A stretch of DNA of 64,000 nt from the NCBI RefSeq assembly GCF_000327505.1, contig NC_019942.1:1364001-1428000 (forward strand), given 5' to 3'. This document shows, in pieces, positions 9,443-17,381 of the stretch. The position numbers and the translations under genes were made by a program. This DNA comes from Aciduliprofundum sp. MAR08-339. Lineage in GTDB: Archaea; Thermoplasmatota; Thermoplasmata; Thermoplasmatales; Aciduliprofundaceae. Each line of letters starts with the position of its first letter. Positions within the stretch are counted from its first letter, which is position 1. The notes under the pieces were generated by a model that was given only the letters and a program-made list of their open reading frames with translations, did not search any database and was not told where the DNA came from.

Positions 9443-9472
9443 ATTATTTCTAACTTCCCATAAATCCAGCCG

Positions 9473-9622
9473 TCAATAGTACTCATCATCCCTTCCGTCT
9501 TCTATGAAATCAAATCCGCTGTGCCCACAATCTTTGCAACGATAGAACATATACTCGCTCCCTGCAATCCTAACAACCACCAGTTCCACATTATCGCTTC
9601 CGCACTTTGGGCATATTTTCAT
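9473..9622 (-). CDS. Small zinc-ribbon protein, 49 residues
   Basis: A short frame on the minus strand encodes 49 residues starting MKICPKCGSDN and ending in an acidic tail, EDGRDDEYY. Two CxxC(G) knuckles, CPKCG at residues 4-8 and CKDCG at 29-33, make a classic zinc ribbon, with aromatic and beta-type residues between them (VELVVVRIAG, EYMFYR). Such stand-alone ribbons are common in archaea and usually bind nucleic acid or protein partners; the specific role is unknown. A weak ribosome site (GTGAT) lies seven bases upstream of ATG 9622. It converges on valS and is followed upstream by an AT-rich spacer. Confidence 0.8.
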   Translation of the reverse strand: MKICPKCGSDNVELVVVRIAGSEYMFYRCKDCGHSGFDFIEDGRDDEYY

Positions 9623-9846
9623 CTATATCACAACCTTTCTATTTTCCCATTAACTCACAGAAATGAAGAAGCACAAAAGTATATACCAATTTTCACGTAC
9701 TTTTATAAGCAACATTACCAATATTATGTAAAAAAATTCTCAATTATAATCAAATCAGAAGTTTTCGAGAAATCGATTGTAAATCGGTTAAAAAATCACG
9801 CAACTTGATGGGGTAAAAAGGATTAAATAAAAATTCATCATCATAT

Positions 9847-10770
9847 ATGTTGATGAATAATGAATACAAGTTTGGATATCGTAAAGCTCTAGAGACATTT
9901 GCGATTTGTGTGGGGTTGAGCAAACCTGAGCTAACAACTCGAGAGTTTTGGGAGTGCTTAGTGAAGAATAACATACTTGCGGGGAAAAATATAGAGGAAC
10001 TTCCATCAAAGAAGCTAGTATCAAACGAGCTTAGAAGATTGTATCAGATGGGTTTGATGAATAGGAAAAAGGTTCCAAGAGTTGTTAGAACAAAAAAGGG
10101 AAATATAGGCAAAAAAGGATTTGAGTATAAGTATACTCTTTCCAAGCAAGGATGGCGATATATAGTTTACATTATAAAGATTAGAAATGATTACAACATA
10201 ACACATCTTACACCTGAAGAGGAGTTTTTGCTTGATAAATTTAGAGAATGGGAAATAATAGATAATGAGAAAGATGAGATGAGTATGAAACTCTTTATAA
10301 AACATTTGAAAAACACAGAATCGTTAGGTAAATGGGTGGGATTGTTCCACACAGATACTGAAAAAGAGGGGATAATTGATATTCTAAAAAAGTCAGGGCA
10401 TATCAAATCAATTAAAGGTGAAGGGATAATGATTAAAATATTGAATATAGAGAACAAACATAAATTTCAACCAAGGTGGAAAATAACGGAAGAGAGATAC
10501 AAAAGATCCTTAAGAGAGAAAGAGAGAGTTTTAAAGAAACTTCAATCTGAGATTAAAGAGAAGGATGAATTAATTAAAAATTTAAAGAAGCATTGCGAAG
10601 AACTGGAAAAGGAAAAAATGGATGCATATAGTGAAATTAAGGTCCTTAAGAACAAAATAGATTCTTTGAAAATAGAAATATTAAAATTAAAAGAAGAAGG
10701 AATAATAAAGGACTTCAAAATTAAAAAACTTCAAAGTGAGGTTAAGAAATGGCATAAAAAATACTTATAA
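9847..10770 (+). CDS. CRISPR-adjacent winged-helix/coiled-coil protein, unknown
   Basis: I do not recognise the family. The first ~110 residues look like a winged helix: helix-rich, with LVSNELRRLYQMGLMNRKKV as a possible recognition helix and a KKGFEYKYTLSKQGW beta-wing. From about residue 205 to the end the protein is a nearly unbroken Lys/Glu heptad coiled coil (ERYKRSLREKERVLKKLQSE and onward). Codon use is strongly A/T-rich compared with valS and the genes after 20 kb, but like cas3/5/7/8, suggesting the same foreign origin. It ends 26 bases before the first CRISPR repeat on the leader-distal side. It may be an accessory defence gene, a regulator or a leftover viral gene; none is demonstrated. 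Confidence 0.75.
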   Translation: MLMNNEYKFGYRKALETFAICVGLSKPELTTREFWECLVKNNILAGKNIEELPSKKLVSNELRRLYQMGLMNRKKVPRVVRTKKGNIGKKGFEYKYTLSKQGWRYIVYIIKIRNDYNITHLTPEEEFLLDKFREWEIIDNEKDEMSMKLFIKHLKNTESLGKWVGLFHTDTEKEGIIDILKKSGHIKSIKGEGIMIKILNIENKHKFQPRWKITEERYKRSLREKERVLKKLQSEIKEKDELIKNLKKHCEELEKEKMDAYSEIKVLKNKIDSLKIEILKLKEEGIIKDFKIKKLQSEVKKWHKKYL

Positions 10771-10796
10771 AACCGCCCTAAAATTTAGAGGAAAAA

Positions 10797-11450
10797 CTTT
10801 CAATCCCAACATGGTCTGATTCTAACTATCGTCCAGGGTGAGGCTCTTCTCCTTCCTGGATAGCTCTTTCAATCCCAACATGGTCTGATTCTAACGATCC
10901 AGGCTCCAGCAAACGTTCAGAGTTCTTACACAATCTTTCAATCCCAACATGGTCTGATTCTAACTACTGCGCAGACTGGCACGATAATTTCAGGTGTTAC
11001 AACCTTTCAATCCCAACATGGTCTGATTCTAACCGAGGAATCATCGTATTGCCCGACAGAGGAATAAAAGGCACTTTCAATCCCAACATGGTCTGATTCT
11101 AACCTCATCCGCTATCTTTTTCAGTATCCACGCCGCCTCCCTCTTTCAATCCCAACATGGTCTGATTCTAACCTCACCTTCCTTAACCACCCTTTCCAGT
11201 TCCTCTGCAACACCTTTCAATCCCAACATGGTCTGATTCTAACCTCGTGCTCATCGGTATTTCCTGGGCTCTCACGAATTTCTTTCAATCCCAACATGGT
11301 CTGATTCTAACTTTCGTGAACCTTTAGTTTGAAATACTGTGAAATCCTACCCACTTTCAATCCCAACATGGTCTGATTCTAACTTGAGGGGAGAGATATA
11401 CCCGCAGATGCGGAGAAATTCTTTCAATCCCAACATGGTCTGATTCTAAC
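10797..11450 (-). CRISPR. CRISPR array, 10 repeats and 9 spacers
   Basis: Ten identical 30-base repeats start at 10797, 10866, 10935, 11004, 11074, 11143, 11214, 11282, 11354 and 11421. Read on the minus strand the repeat begins GTTAGAATC and ends GGGATTGAAAG; an ATTGAAAG end is the usual 5' handle of type I crRNAs, so transcription is right to left, from the leader beside cas2. Spacers, starting at the leader, are 37, 42, 38, 41, 39, 40, 39, 39 and 39 bases. No repeat, including the last, has any mismatch. I saw no spacer matching other parts of the window by eye, but no search was possible. Confidence 0.98.
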
Positions 11451-11590
11451 CAAGGAATATAATGTATGGGCTATATTTTAAATTTCCTCTGTAGAATTGG
11501 ATTATATTGTCTCATATATTAAAACGCTCAGATTGGATTTTGTGACAGATTCCCGGTAAGGGGGTTCATTTATAAAGATTCGTTGCAAAA
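11451..11590 (-). promoter_or_regulatory. CRISPR leader
   Basis: This 140-base A/T-rich stretch lies between the cas2 stop codon and the first repeat, on the side expected from repeat orientation. On the minus strand it holds TATA-like CTTTATAAAT near 11571-11580 and a second A/T run, TTTTAATATATGAG, near 11510-11523, either of which could drive pre-crRNA transcription. The repeat-proximal end should contain the docking site for Cas1-Cas2 integration. The assignment as leader is inference from position and composition. Confidence 0.7.
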
Positions 11591-11854
11591 TCATATTACA
11601 TTATCCACATCAACCTTCGGCTCCCCCATCTCAAATCTCTTCAACTGCTTCTCATCTCTCAGAATGTAGAAAATTACATAATCCTGCGATATATCAATCA
11701 TATCCCTAACATCCATCTTTACCCTCTCAAACTCTGCCCTTGTCAATTCTCCCTCAAACACCGAGTTCTGCTTCCAGAACAGGTATTTTTTGAGATATTT
11801 ACGAACAGCATCAATTCTCTCCACCGCTATATCATAAACAACAATCACATACAT
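11591..11854 (-). CDS. cas2: CRISPR adaptation protein Cas2
   Basis: The small structural subunit of the Cas1-Cas2 integrase. It is 87 residues and begins MYVIVVYDI, the family's first strand with its Asp, followed by a helix with RKYLKKYLFWKQNSVFEGEL, typical of Cas2. The frame is open further upstream (to 11893), but ATG 11854 is preceded by GGTGGT and gives the correct N-terminus; the cas1 stop is two bases upstream, so translation is probably coupled. It is last in the cas operon and followed by the leader. Confidence 0.93.
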   Translation of the reverse strand: MYVIVVYDIAVERIDAVRKYLKKYLFWKQNSVFEGELTRAEFERVKMDVRDMIDISQDYVIFYILRDEKQLKRFEMGEPKVDVDNVI

Positions 11855-11855
11855 A

Positions 11856-12827
11856 TTACCACCACGCCACCAGGGGTCTGTATCTCTCCGCACCTATCAA
11901 ATGCTTTATCAGTTTATAGCACTCAATTCTTATGAACCTTCTAATGGATATTTTCCTTCCCAGACCGAGATGCATTATTGTGGAATGCAATCTCTCATCG
12001 TATTCTTTCAGGAACTTTCTCCTTCCCTTATCGCTGAGAAGAACGGCGTTGAGGTCCTTTCTGAAATCATCGTCATCAAGCATCCCCTTGCGAACAAGTT
12101 TCATTATGAGCCTATCTACGATTATGGGTTTGAATATCTCGCTTATATCAAGTGAGAGCGAAAATCTCCTCTCTGAAGGCTCGTGTAAATAGGATATGGT
12201 TGGATTCAGCTGAGTGTTGTAAATCTCGCTCAGCACTGTTGAGTAAAGTAACGAGTTTCCGAAACTAATTAAAGCGTTCATTTTATTTGTTGGCGGCATT
12301 CTCTCCCTCCTTATCATCTTATAATCCTCAGGAACAAGAGAGTCCATAATGGAGTAATACCTCTCTCTAATCTTACCCTCAATCTCCATTATCCGAGGTA
12401 TGCTATCCTGCTCTTCAATTCTCTCCCTTAATCTCTCTATCTCTCCCGCGTCTCTTTTCCACCTTTTCAAATTTCTTATGATGTTCCCAGCGGAGCCATC
12501 CACAAACCTCTTTGCAAGGTAGAGCCTCTTCTTCATATCAAGATAATGCTCTGCCTGCTTTACAAGCACAGTACCAGAAACCAGGGATTCTCTGGGATAG
12601 AGAGATGCCTGATAGAATCCGTACTTGTTGAAGAAGTGCACAACTATTCCCTTTTGGGAGAAATATGATATGACCTGCGATGTGAGTGTAACCTTGCCAT
12701 ACACATAGATATCTTCAATTTTCTCTACGGGTAATAGATGCTTCTCACCACCAGCCTCTATGAAGTACACGGTGTTCTCATCCCTGACGAGTTTTCCATG
12801 CTTCGTGATGTATATACTATTCCTCAT
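11856..12827 (-). CDS. cas1: CRISPR integrase Cas1
   Basis: The metal-dependent integrase that inserts new spacers at the leader end of the array. It is 324 residues: an N-terminal beta domain (MRNSIYITKHGKLVRDENTV), then the helical catalytic domain. The catalytic region is visible as SFGNSLLYST near 187, LHEPSE near 211 and LDISEIFKP near 225, matching the Glu/His/Asp constellation of the family. Start 12827 is preceded by GGTGGTGAG and overlaps the end of cas4 by 11 bases, while the frame itself is open to 12905. The composition is less A/T-rich than cas3/5/7/8. Confidence 0.95.
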   Translation of the reverse strand: MRNSIYITKHGKLVRDENTVYFIEAGGEKHLLPVEKIEDIYVYGKVTLTSQVISYFSQKGIVVHFFNKYGFYQASLYPRESLVSGTVLVKQAEHYLDMKKRLYLAKRFVDGSAGNIIRNLKRWKRDAGEIERLRERIEEQDSIPRIMEIEGKIRERYYSIMDSLVPEDYKMIRRERMPPTNKMNALISFGNSLLYSTVLSEIYNTQLNPTISYLHEPSERRFSLSLDISEIFKPIIVDRLIMKLVRKGMLDDDDFRKDLNAVLLSDKGRRKFLKEYDERLHSTIMHLGLGRKISIRRFIRIECYKLIKHLIGAERYRPLVAWW

Positions 12828-13323
12828 TCTCACCACCAAAACAGAATTCATAATACGCGCATTTCCTGCATATGCCCCTCCTCTTGGGTTTGGGCATAGG
12901 ACCACTCACTATTCTTTTAATATCCTCAAGAGCCCTTTCAATCTCCTCCTCATCCTCCGGGCCAAGTTCAACATGCTCCCTCCTTCTCGCCCTGGGATAA
13001 TCAATCACACCGATGGCTTCGATTCCTCTCTTTTTGAGATAGTAAAGATAATAGAGAATCTGCATCCTGTGCGCCCTCTCCATCTTCTTTGTCTTCTTTA
13101 TCTCGTGCACCTCTATTTTCTCGCCCCTTCTTATGAAATCTATGGCTATATCTCCAATCTGCACCTCCCTGTGCTCCCTGTATGATTTCTCGTGCAGCAA
13201 CTTGCCCAAGGATACCAGTTCATTCTCCCTCTCCATACCTATGTCATGCGAGAATAACCAGAGCTTGGTATGGCAGATGTAATAATACGCAACCTTAACC
13301 CCTGTGATGTGCATCTCTTTCAT
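12817..13323 (-). CDS. cas4: CRISPR-associated exonuclease Cas4
   Basis: A RecB-family iron-sulfur nuclease that trims prespacers and helps select PAM-containing spacers. The protein of about 168 residues has the expected cluster cysteines, one near the N-terminus (YYICHTKLW) and three at the C-terminus (CRKCAYYEFC), plus the nuclease core with the D-x-x-R and E-I-K-K-T-K-K segments (IAIDFIRR; VHEIKKTKK). An internal ATG at 13314 is also possible and lies 27 bases from a TATA-like GACATAAATA, favouring a leaderless start there. It heads the cas4-cas1-cas2 group after a 322-base gap, so the adaptation genes may have their own promoter. Confidence 0.92.
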   Translation of the reverse strand: MKEMHITGVKVAYYYICHTKLWLFSHDIGMERENELVSLGKLLHEKSYREHREVQIGDIAIDFIRRGEKIEVHEIKKTKKMERAHRMQILYYLYYLKKRGIEAIGVIDYPRARRREHVELGPEDEEEIERALEDIKRIVSGPMPKPKRRGICRKCAYYEFCFGGENEE

Positions 13324-13645
13324 AGCATTCCCAATGTATTTATGTCCAAAAGGTAGATTAAACTTTTCTACTAAGATTTTTGGAGTTATTTCCTTTTAAA
13401 TAGGGAAATTTTTGATTGTTATTTCCTATCATATAAGACCATATGTTCATATGTCAGAAAGAGGAATTTCGTCGTTCCTAGAGATGATACCTTAAAATTG
13501 GAAACTAAACAAAAATAGAAAAATTCCTCCTCACTCAAACTCTTTGAAAAATAGATGCGATGCTCTGCTGGTCATAACCTATAAATGAGAATCATCTATC
13601 CTACTGACCGTGTGAAGGTTAGTGTTGTATAAATAGAAATAGTTG
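13324..13645. other. 322-base A/T-rich gap between effector and adaptation cas genes
   Basis: No convincing coding frame on either strand. It contains two copies of GTTATTTCCT (13385-13394 and 13418-13427) with the inverted core GGAAAT between them (13404-13409). An imperfect palindrome built from two CATATG units lies near 13438-13456. A TATA-like element for cas4 is near 13337-13346. The region could be an operator/promoter for cas4-cas1-cas2 or the scar of a module exchange. Confidence 0.5.
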
Positions 13646-15847
13646 TTAATACAGAAAAACATAATCTTCACATGTCTCCACGTCTGAGGGCGATGATATT
13701 TTTTCAGAGTTATAATATCCTAATGTTGGAGAATACAAATATTTTTTACTTTCAAATACAGGTATGCGTGTTGTCTCTAAGTTATGAATTTTATCTCTTT
13801 CTTCCCCTATCCACCTAAGTGGAACGGGAACCAAAAGATTTTTTATTAAAGTGTTTTTAATCTTATTGTCTGAGGAGAGTATATCTAAAGCCACTTTTTC
13901 CAAGCATCTTGGAATAACTAATGTTGTATGTGTATCTCTAATTTTAAGAATTTTATTTATATCTTCATCCCAGAGATCTACCGTGTAGATGTATCTGGTA
14001 TTTTCTTCCCATTTCTTGAAATATAAATTTATTTGTGATATTAGTCCCTCTTCTTCATTGATTTGTTCTCTTAAAATATGATCTAAAAGGTCATACTCAT
14101 TTTTTATTCCTATCTTAGACAACTCCTTTAAAAGTTTAATTTTTTTCTCTATTTCTTTTTGATCCCACCCATAAGGAGAACAAGAATCTTCGGTATTTGT
14201 CGCAAGAAATACATTTAAATTATCAGTATAGACACCATATCTATTAACTCTTCCAAATCTCTGAATTAAAGATGTGAGAGGTGCAATTTCTGTAAACAGA
14301 TAATCAAAGGACATATCTAAGCTAACTTCTGCTACTTGTGTAGAAATTAATATCATTGGCTTATCGCTTTTGCTCAGAGATTCCAGAGTATTTTCTTTTT
14401 TTCTACGATCCTCATAAGTAAAACGTGAATGAAGAAGAATAACGTTGGTTGGTAATGATCTTAAACGCAAATACATTTTTATTGCTTTATTAACGCAGTT
14501 TACAATAACTAAAATTTTTCGTCTTTCAAAGTGTTCCTCTATTAGTTTGACAATCTTCTCATCAAGAATATCTACATTAAGAAGTTTATAATTATACCTT
14601 TTCAATTTCTTGTATTCGCTAAGAAAACGATATTCTTTTATGTTGGAAATATGCTTTTTAATAATAGATGTATATAAAACATCTTCCGTAGCAGACATGA
14701 AAATAAATTTCATATTGTATCCAAATTTATTGTTAAAGTTAGTAAGAATTTTCAGTAAAAGAATCAATCCAGATAGGGGATATAAATGATACTCGTCAAA
14801 TATTAGAAATGAGTTTCTAAAATGATATCTCTTTAAATGGTATTTGCCTACATTTAAAAAGCTCATCAGCATCTGATCTAGGGTAGTAATGGTGATAGGG
14901 GCCATAAAAGATTTGGCCACAAAAAGTTCAGTAAATAGTGTTTCATCTATATTATTTGATTCTTTACTTATCATTTCTGTATCTGCAAAGAAGTAGTTTT
15001 CCTCGATGTCAATATCCTCAAACAACTGTTTTAAAGATTCTCTCATTTTTCTTATTGCAGTAATTGTTGGCAGGATGTATATGATATGGGATGGTTTGTG
15101 TGCGAGCGCAATTCTTATGGACGCAAATGTTTTACCCCATCCAGTGGGCGCCAAAAGTAAAATGTTAGAATTTTCTGCCATATTATCCCAACATTTCCAT
15201 TTTGATTCATTGAATTTTATCCCCTTAGACTTAACATATTCTTTGAATCTCGCTTTTACAATCGCCTCATCAAAATTTAAATTTTCTTTTAGGACCTTTA
15301 AATCAACTTGAAATTTGGCTGATAAAATGTCGGCTGTTTTAAAAATTCCAAATAAATCCGAATATAGAACATTTTTGTAATAATCTCTTGTACTCCTATG
15401 AAGATCGTCCTTTACTAATCTATATATCTTTACAACCATGCTCTTGTTAATATTTATATCCGGATGTTTTAGATATCTCAAAAAATTTGTTTTTATCCAC
15501 CCAGGAGAATATTGAGGTGCTTTTAAAGATCCATGATGTCTCCATATCAAGTAAAAAATAAGAGGATCATAATCTCCACTCTCCAAATAAAAATATGCTG
15601 ACAATATGGAATGTGGAGGATTTCTTTTATTATATATATTCCACTCTGGGTTTAATTTACCAACATCATGCATTGCAGCTAAAATATTTATTATTCTTTG
15701 ACACTCTTCACAATCTCCCAAATGTTTTCCCAAAATCTCTGAGGATACCTCCATTATTTCTTGAATGTGTTTTGAAAGAACTTTTTGTTTACCATCATTG
15801 GATATATGACTTATCTTTCTCTCTGGCACATCCAATCTAATATTCAT
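13646..15847 (-). CDS. cas3: CRISPR helicase-nuclease Cas3 with N-terminal HD domain
   Basis: Degrades target DNA after Cascade recognition. It is 733 residues in the fused HD-helicase arrangement. The HD nuclease has AAMHDVGK near residue 58 and WRHHG near 103; the superfamily 2 helicase has Walker A APTGWGKT near 230, a DEAD-box variant FDEYH near 348, an SAT-like motif (FMSATED) and motif VI QRFGRVNRYG near 526. All key residues appear intact. It begins with an ATGA overlap with cas5, so translation is coupled. Codon use is very A/T-rich compared with cas1 and cas4. Confidence 0.94.
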   Translation of the reverse strand: MNIRLDVPERKISHISNDGKQKVLSKHIQEIMEVSSEILGKHLGDCEECQRIINILAAMHDVGKLNPEWNIYNKRNPPHSILSAYFYLESGDYDPLIFYLIWRHHGSLKAPQYSPGWIKTNFLRYLKHPDININKSMVVKIYRLVKDDLHRSTRDYYKNVLYSDLFGIFKTADILSAKFQVDLKVLKENLNFDEAIVKARFKEYVKSKGIKFNESKWKCWDNMAENSNILLLAPTGWGKTFASIRIALAHKPSHIIYILPTITAIRKMRESLKQLFEDIDIEENYFFADTEMISKESNNIDETLFTELFVAKSFMAPITITTLDQMLMSFLNVGKYHLKRYHFRNSFLIFDEYHLYPLSGLILLLKILTNFNNKFGYNMKFIFMSATEDVLYTSIIKKHISNIKEYRFLSEYKKLKRYNYKLLNVDILDEKIVKLIEEHFERRKILVIVNCVNKAIKMYLRLRSLPTNVILLHSRFTYEDRRKKENTLESLSKSDKPMILISTQVAEVSLDMSFDYLFTEIAPLTSLIQRFGRVNRYGVYTDNLNVFLATNTEDSCSPYGWDQKEIEKKIKLLKELSKIGIKNEYDLLDHILREQINEEEGLISQINLYFKKWEENTRYIYTVDLWDEDINKILKIRDTHTTLVIPRCLEKVALDILSSDNKIKNTLIKNLLVPVPLRWIGEERDKIHNLETTRIPVFESKKYLYSPTLGYYNSEKISSPSDVETCEDYVFLY

Positions 15848-16512
15848 TTGATAACTACCTCCAATGGAGGTTTATACATTGGCACACCTTCTAAAGTAGG
15901 CACCTCTCTTGATAAATTTAATGGAATTTTATATGACATAACTACTTTTTTAATTTCCCCATAGGATAGATATGGGAGAGAATACAATATACCATGCGCA
16001 TCTAACTCTGGAGAAGAAAGTATTTCAAGTGGTGCATATGAACTTTCCACCTCTCGCTCTAATAAATATTTATTGTGGATTTCAGGATCCTTAACGTCCC
16101 AAAATATAAAATCACTGATTCCTCCATAAGGTACAAAATGAAAATCATAGGAAAGCATTCGTTCATAGATCTTCTCTATAATTTTCCTTTCACCCCACAA
16201 AGCGAATTTATATTTTGGTTTTAATAAAATCATAATTTCCTCGGCAGTTTTTGATTCTTTATTTGGTTTCAATTTTAGAAGTTGTGCATTTTCTCTAGAT
16301 ATCCCCTTGAAATCCAAAATTTTTGCACCTGCAAGAAAGTTCTCTCTCTCCTCTATGAACTCTTCTCTTGATTTTCCCAATATAGAATAGAAAAAGCCAA
16401 TAATAGTTGTGGGTAAGGGAAGTAAATAGGTAGTTCTCCCCTTCATTGTGATATGTACTCGGAAATGGGCTACATCAAACTCTACTATAGCAGTTAATCC
16501 CCTTTCTTCCAT
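15844..16512 (-). CDS. cas5: Cascade subunit Cas5
   Basis: Binds the 5' handle of the crRNA in Cascade. It is about 222 residues. After a short start the sequence reads TAIVEFDVAHFRVHITMKGR..LPLPTTIIGFFYSILG, the N-terminal RAMP strand and the proline-rich turn plus helix typical of Cas5 proteins of the Cas5t/Cas5h kind. ATG 16512 is preceded by GGTGAG; the frame reaches to a TTG at 16530. It overlaps cas7 upstream by 19 bases and cas3 downstream by four. Confidence 0.9.
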   Translation of the reverse strand: MEERGLTAIVEFDVAHFRVHITMKGRTTYLLPLPTTIIGFFYSILGKSREEFIEERENFLAGAKILDFKGISRENAQLLKLKPNKESKTAEEIMILLKPKYKFALWGERKIIEKIYERMLSYDFHFVPYGGISDFIFWDVKDPEIHNKYLLEREVESSYAPLEILSSPELDAHGILYSLPYLSYGEIKKVVMSYKIPLNLSREVPTLEGVPMYKPPLEVVIK

Positions 16513-17381
16513 GTTCCACTCACCAACCAAGTTGCTAATGTCTCAATGTCTTCTTCAGATATCTCCTCCTCTGGATAATTATACACTTTCAACAGTTTTT
16601 TGGTATCATCGCTGAACTCTGGGACTTTGAAAGTGTAATTCTCTTTATCTATCAGTTTCCAAACGGGATATAACTTAGATCCTGCATATATTATCACGGA
16701 GTTGTGTTCTGCCATTGCTAAATTATTTGTCCTCCTCGGATATGCCCACCCCTCTTTTAGAAGAATTTTCAAAAATGCCTTTACTCTGTATATTCTTTCG
16801 TCATCAGGTAGTTTGAATGTATCTTCTTCTATCTGCTCTAATAAACCTTCCTTGTAATACTCTTTCCAACTTCTCTCTTTGTCTGTTTTTTCAGAGGAAA
16901 TAAAAATTCCGCTTCTCTCAGTAATTACTACTTTCAATAACCCTACGAAATCTGCGACCTCAATCTCAAATGGTGTAGGATTACTTTCACCTGGCGTTTT
17001 TGGAAATCTCCCGCCAAAATCGGTTTTAATAGGTGTGTGTTCCACAGCTATCAATGGAGACATAGAAATAGGTGCTACTCGAGGGATCTGCTTATTTCCT
17101 TTTATATAAAGATATCCAAATAGATCGTTATCTACATATTTTATCGGATCCCCTGAATCTGCCAATTTGTTGCCTTCGCCACTTCTGAATGGATCCACCT
17201 CAAACCCATATTCTGATAATTTCTCCCTAATTCCCCTCTTTATCGCCCTTGCTGAGACAAATGGATAGACCTCACCACTTGTTGACACCATTTTTTTTAT
17301 TCTTATTCTGTCACCGTCCACTTCATTTGCGTTCACATTTCCCGAGACTCTACTCAGGATGCCTATGGTTATTTTTCTCAT
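16494..17381 (-). CDS. cas7: Cascade backbone subunit Cas7 (DevR/Cst2-like)
   Basis: Forms the helical backbone along the crRNA. It is 295 residues. The N-terminus (ITIGILSRVSGNVNANEV) and the segment VYPFVSARAIKRGIREKL are characteristic of the Cst2/DevR branch of Cas7, which goes with type I-B (Tneap-like) systems. ATG 17381 lies behind a strong GGAGGTG site and overlaps the cas8 stop as ATGA; the frame continues upstream to 17411. The neighbouring effector genes are A/T-rich in the same way. Confidence 0.9.
   Translation of the reverse strand: MRKITIGILSRVSGNVNANEVDGDRIRIKKMVSTSGEVYPFVSARAIKRGIREKLSEYGFEVDPFRSGEGNKLADSGDPIKYVDNDLFGYLYIKGNKQIPRVAPISMSPLIAVEHTPIKTDFGGRFPKTPGESNPTPFEIEVADFVGLLKVVITERSGIFISSEKTDKERSWKEYYKEGLLEQIEEDTFKLPDDERIYRVKAFLKILLKEGWAYPRRTNNLAMAEHNSVIIYAGSKLYPVWKLIDKENYTFKVPEFSDDTKKLLKVYNYPEEEISEEDIETLATWLVSGTWKKGD

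Noticed and set aside
10827-11420. Self-targeting by spacers
   Set aside because: By eye none of the nine spacers matches other parts of the window; a full genome search was not possible, so no claim is made.
13438-13456. Palindromic CATATG units as an insertion-sequence end
   Set aside because: No transposase, target duplication or second copy nearby.
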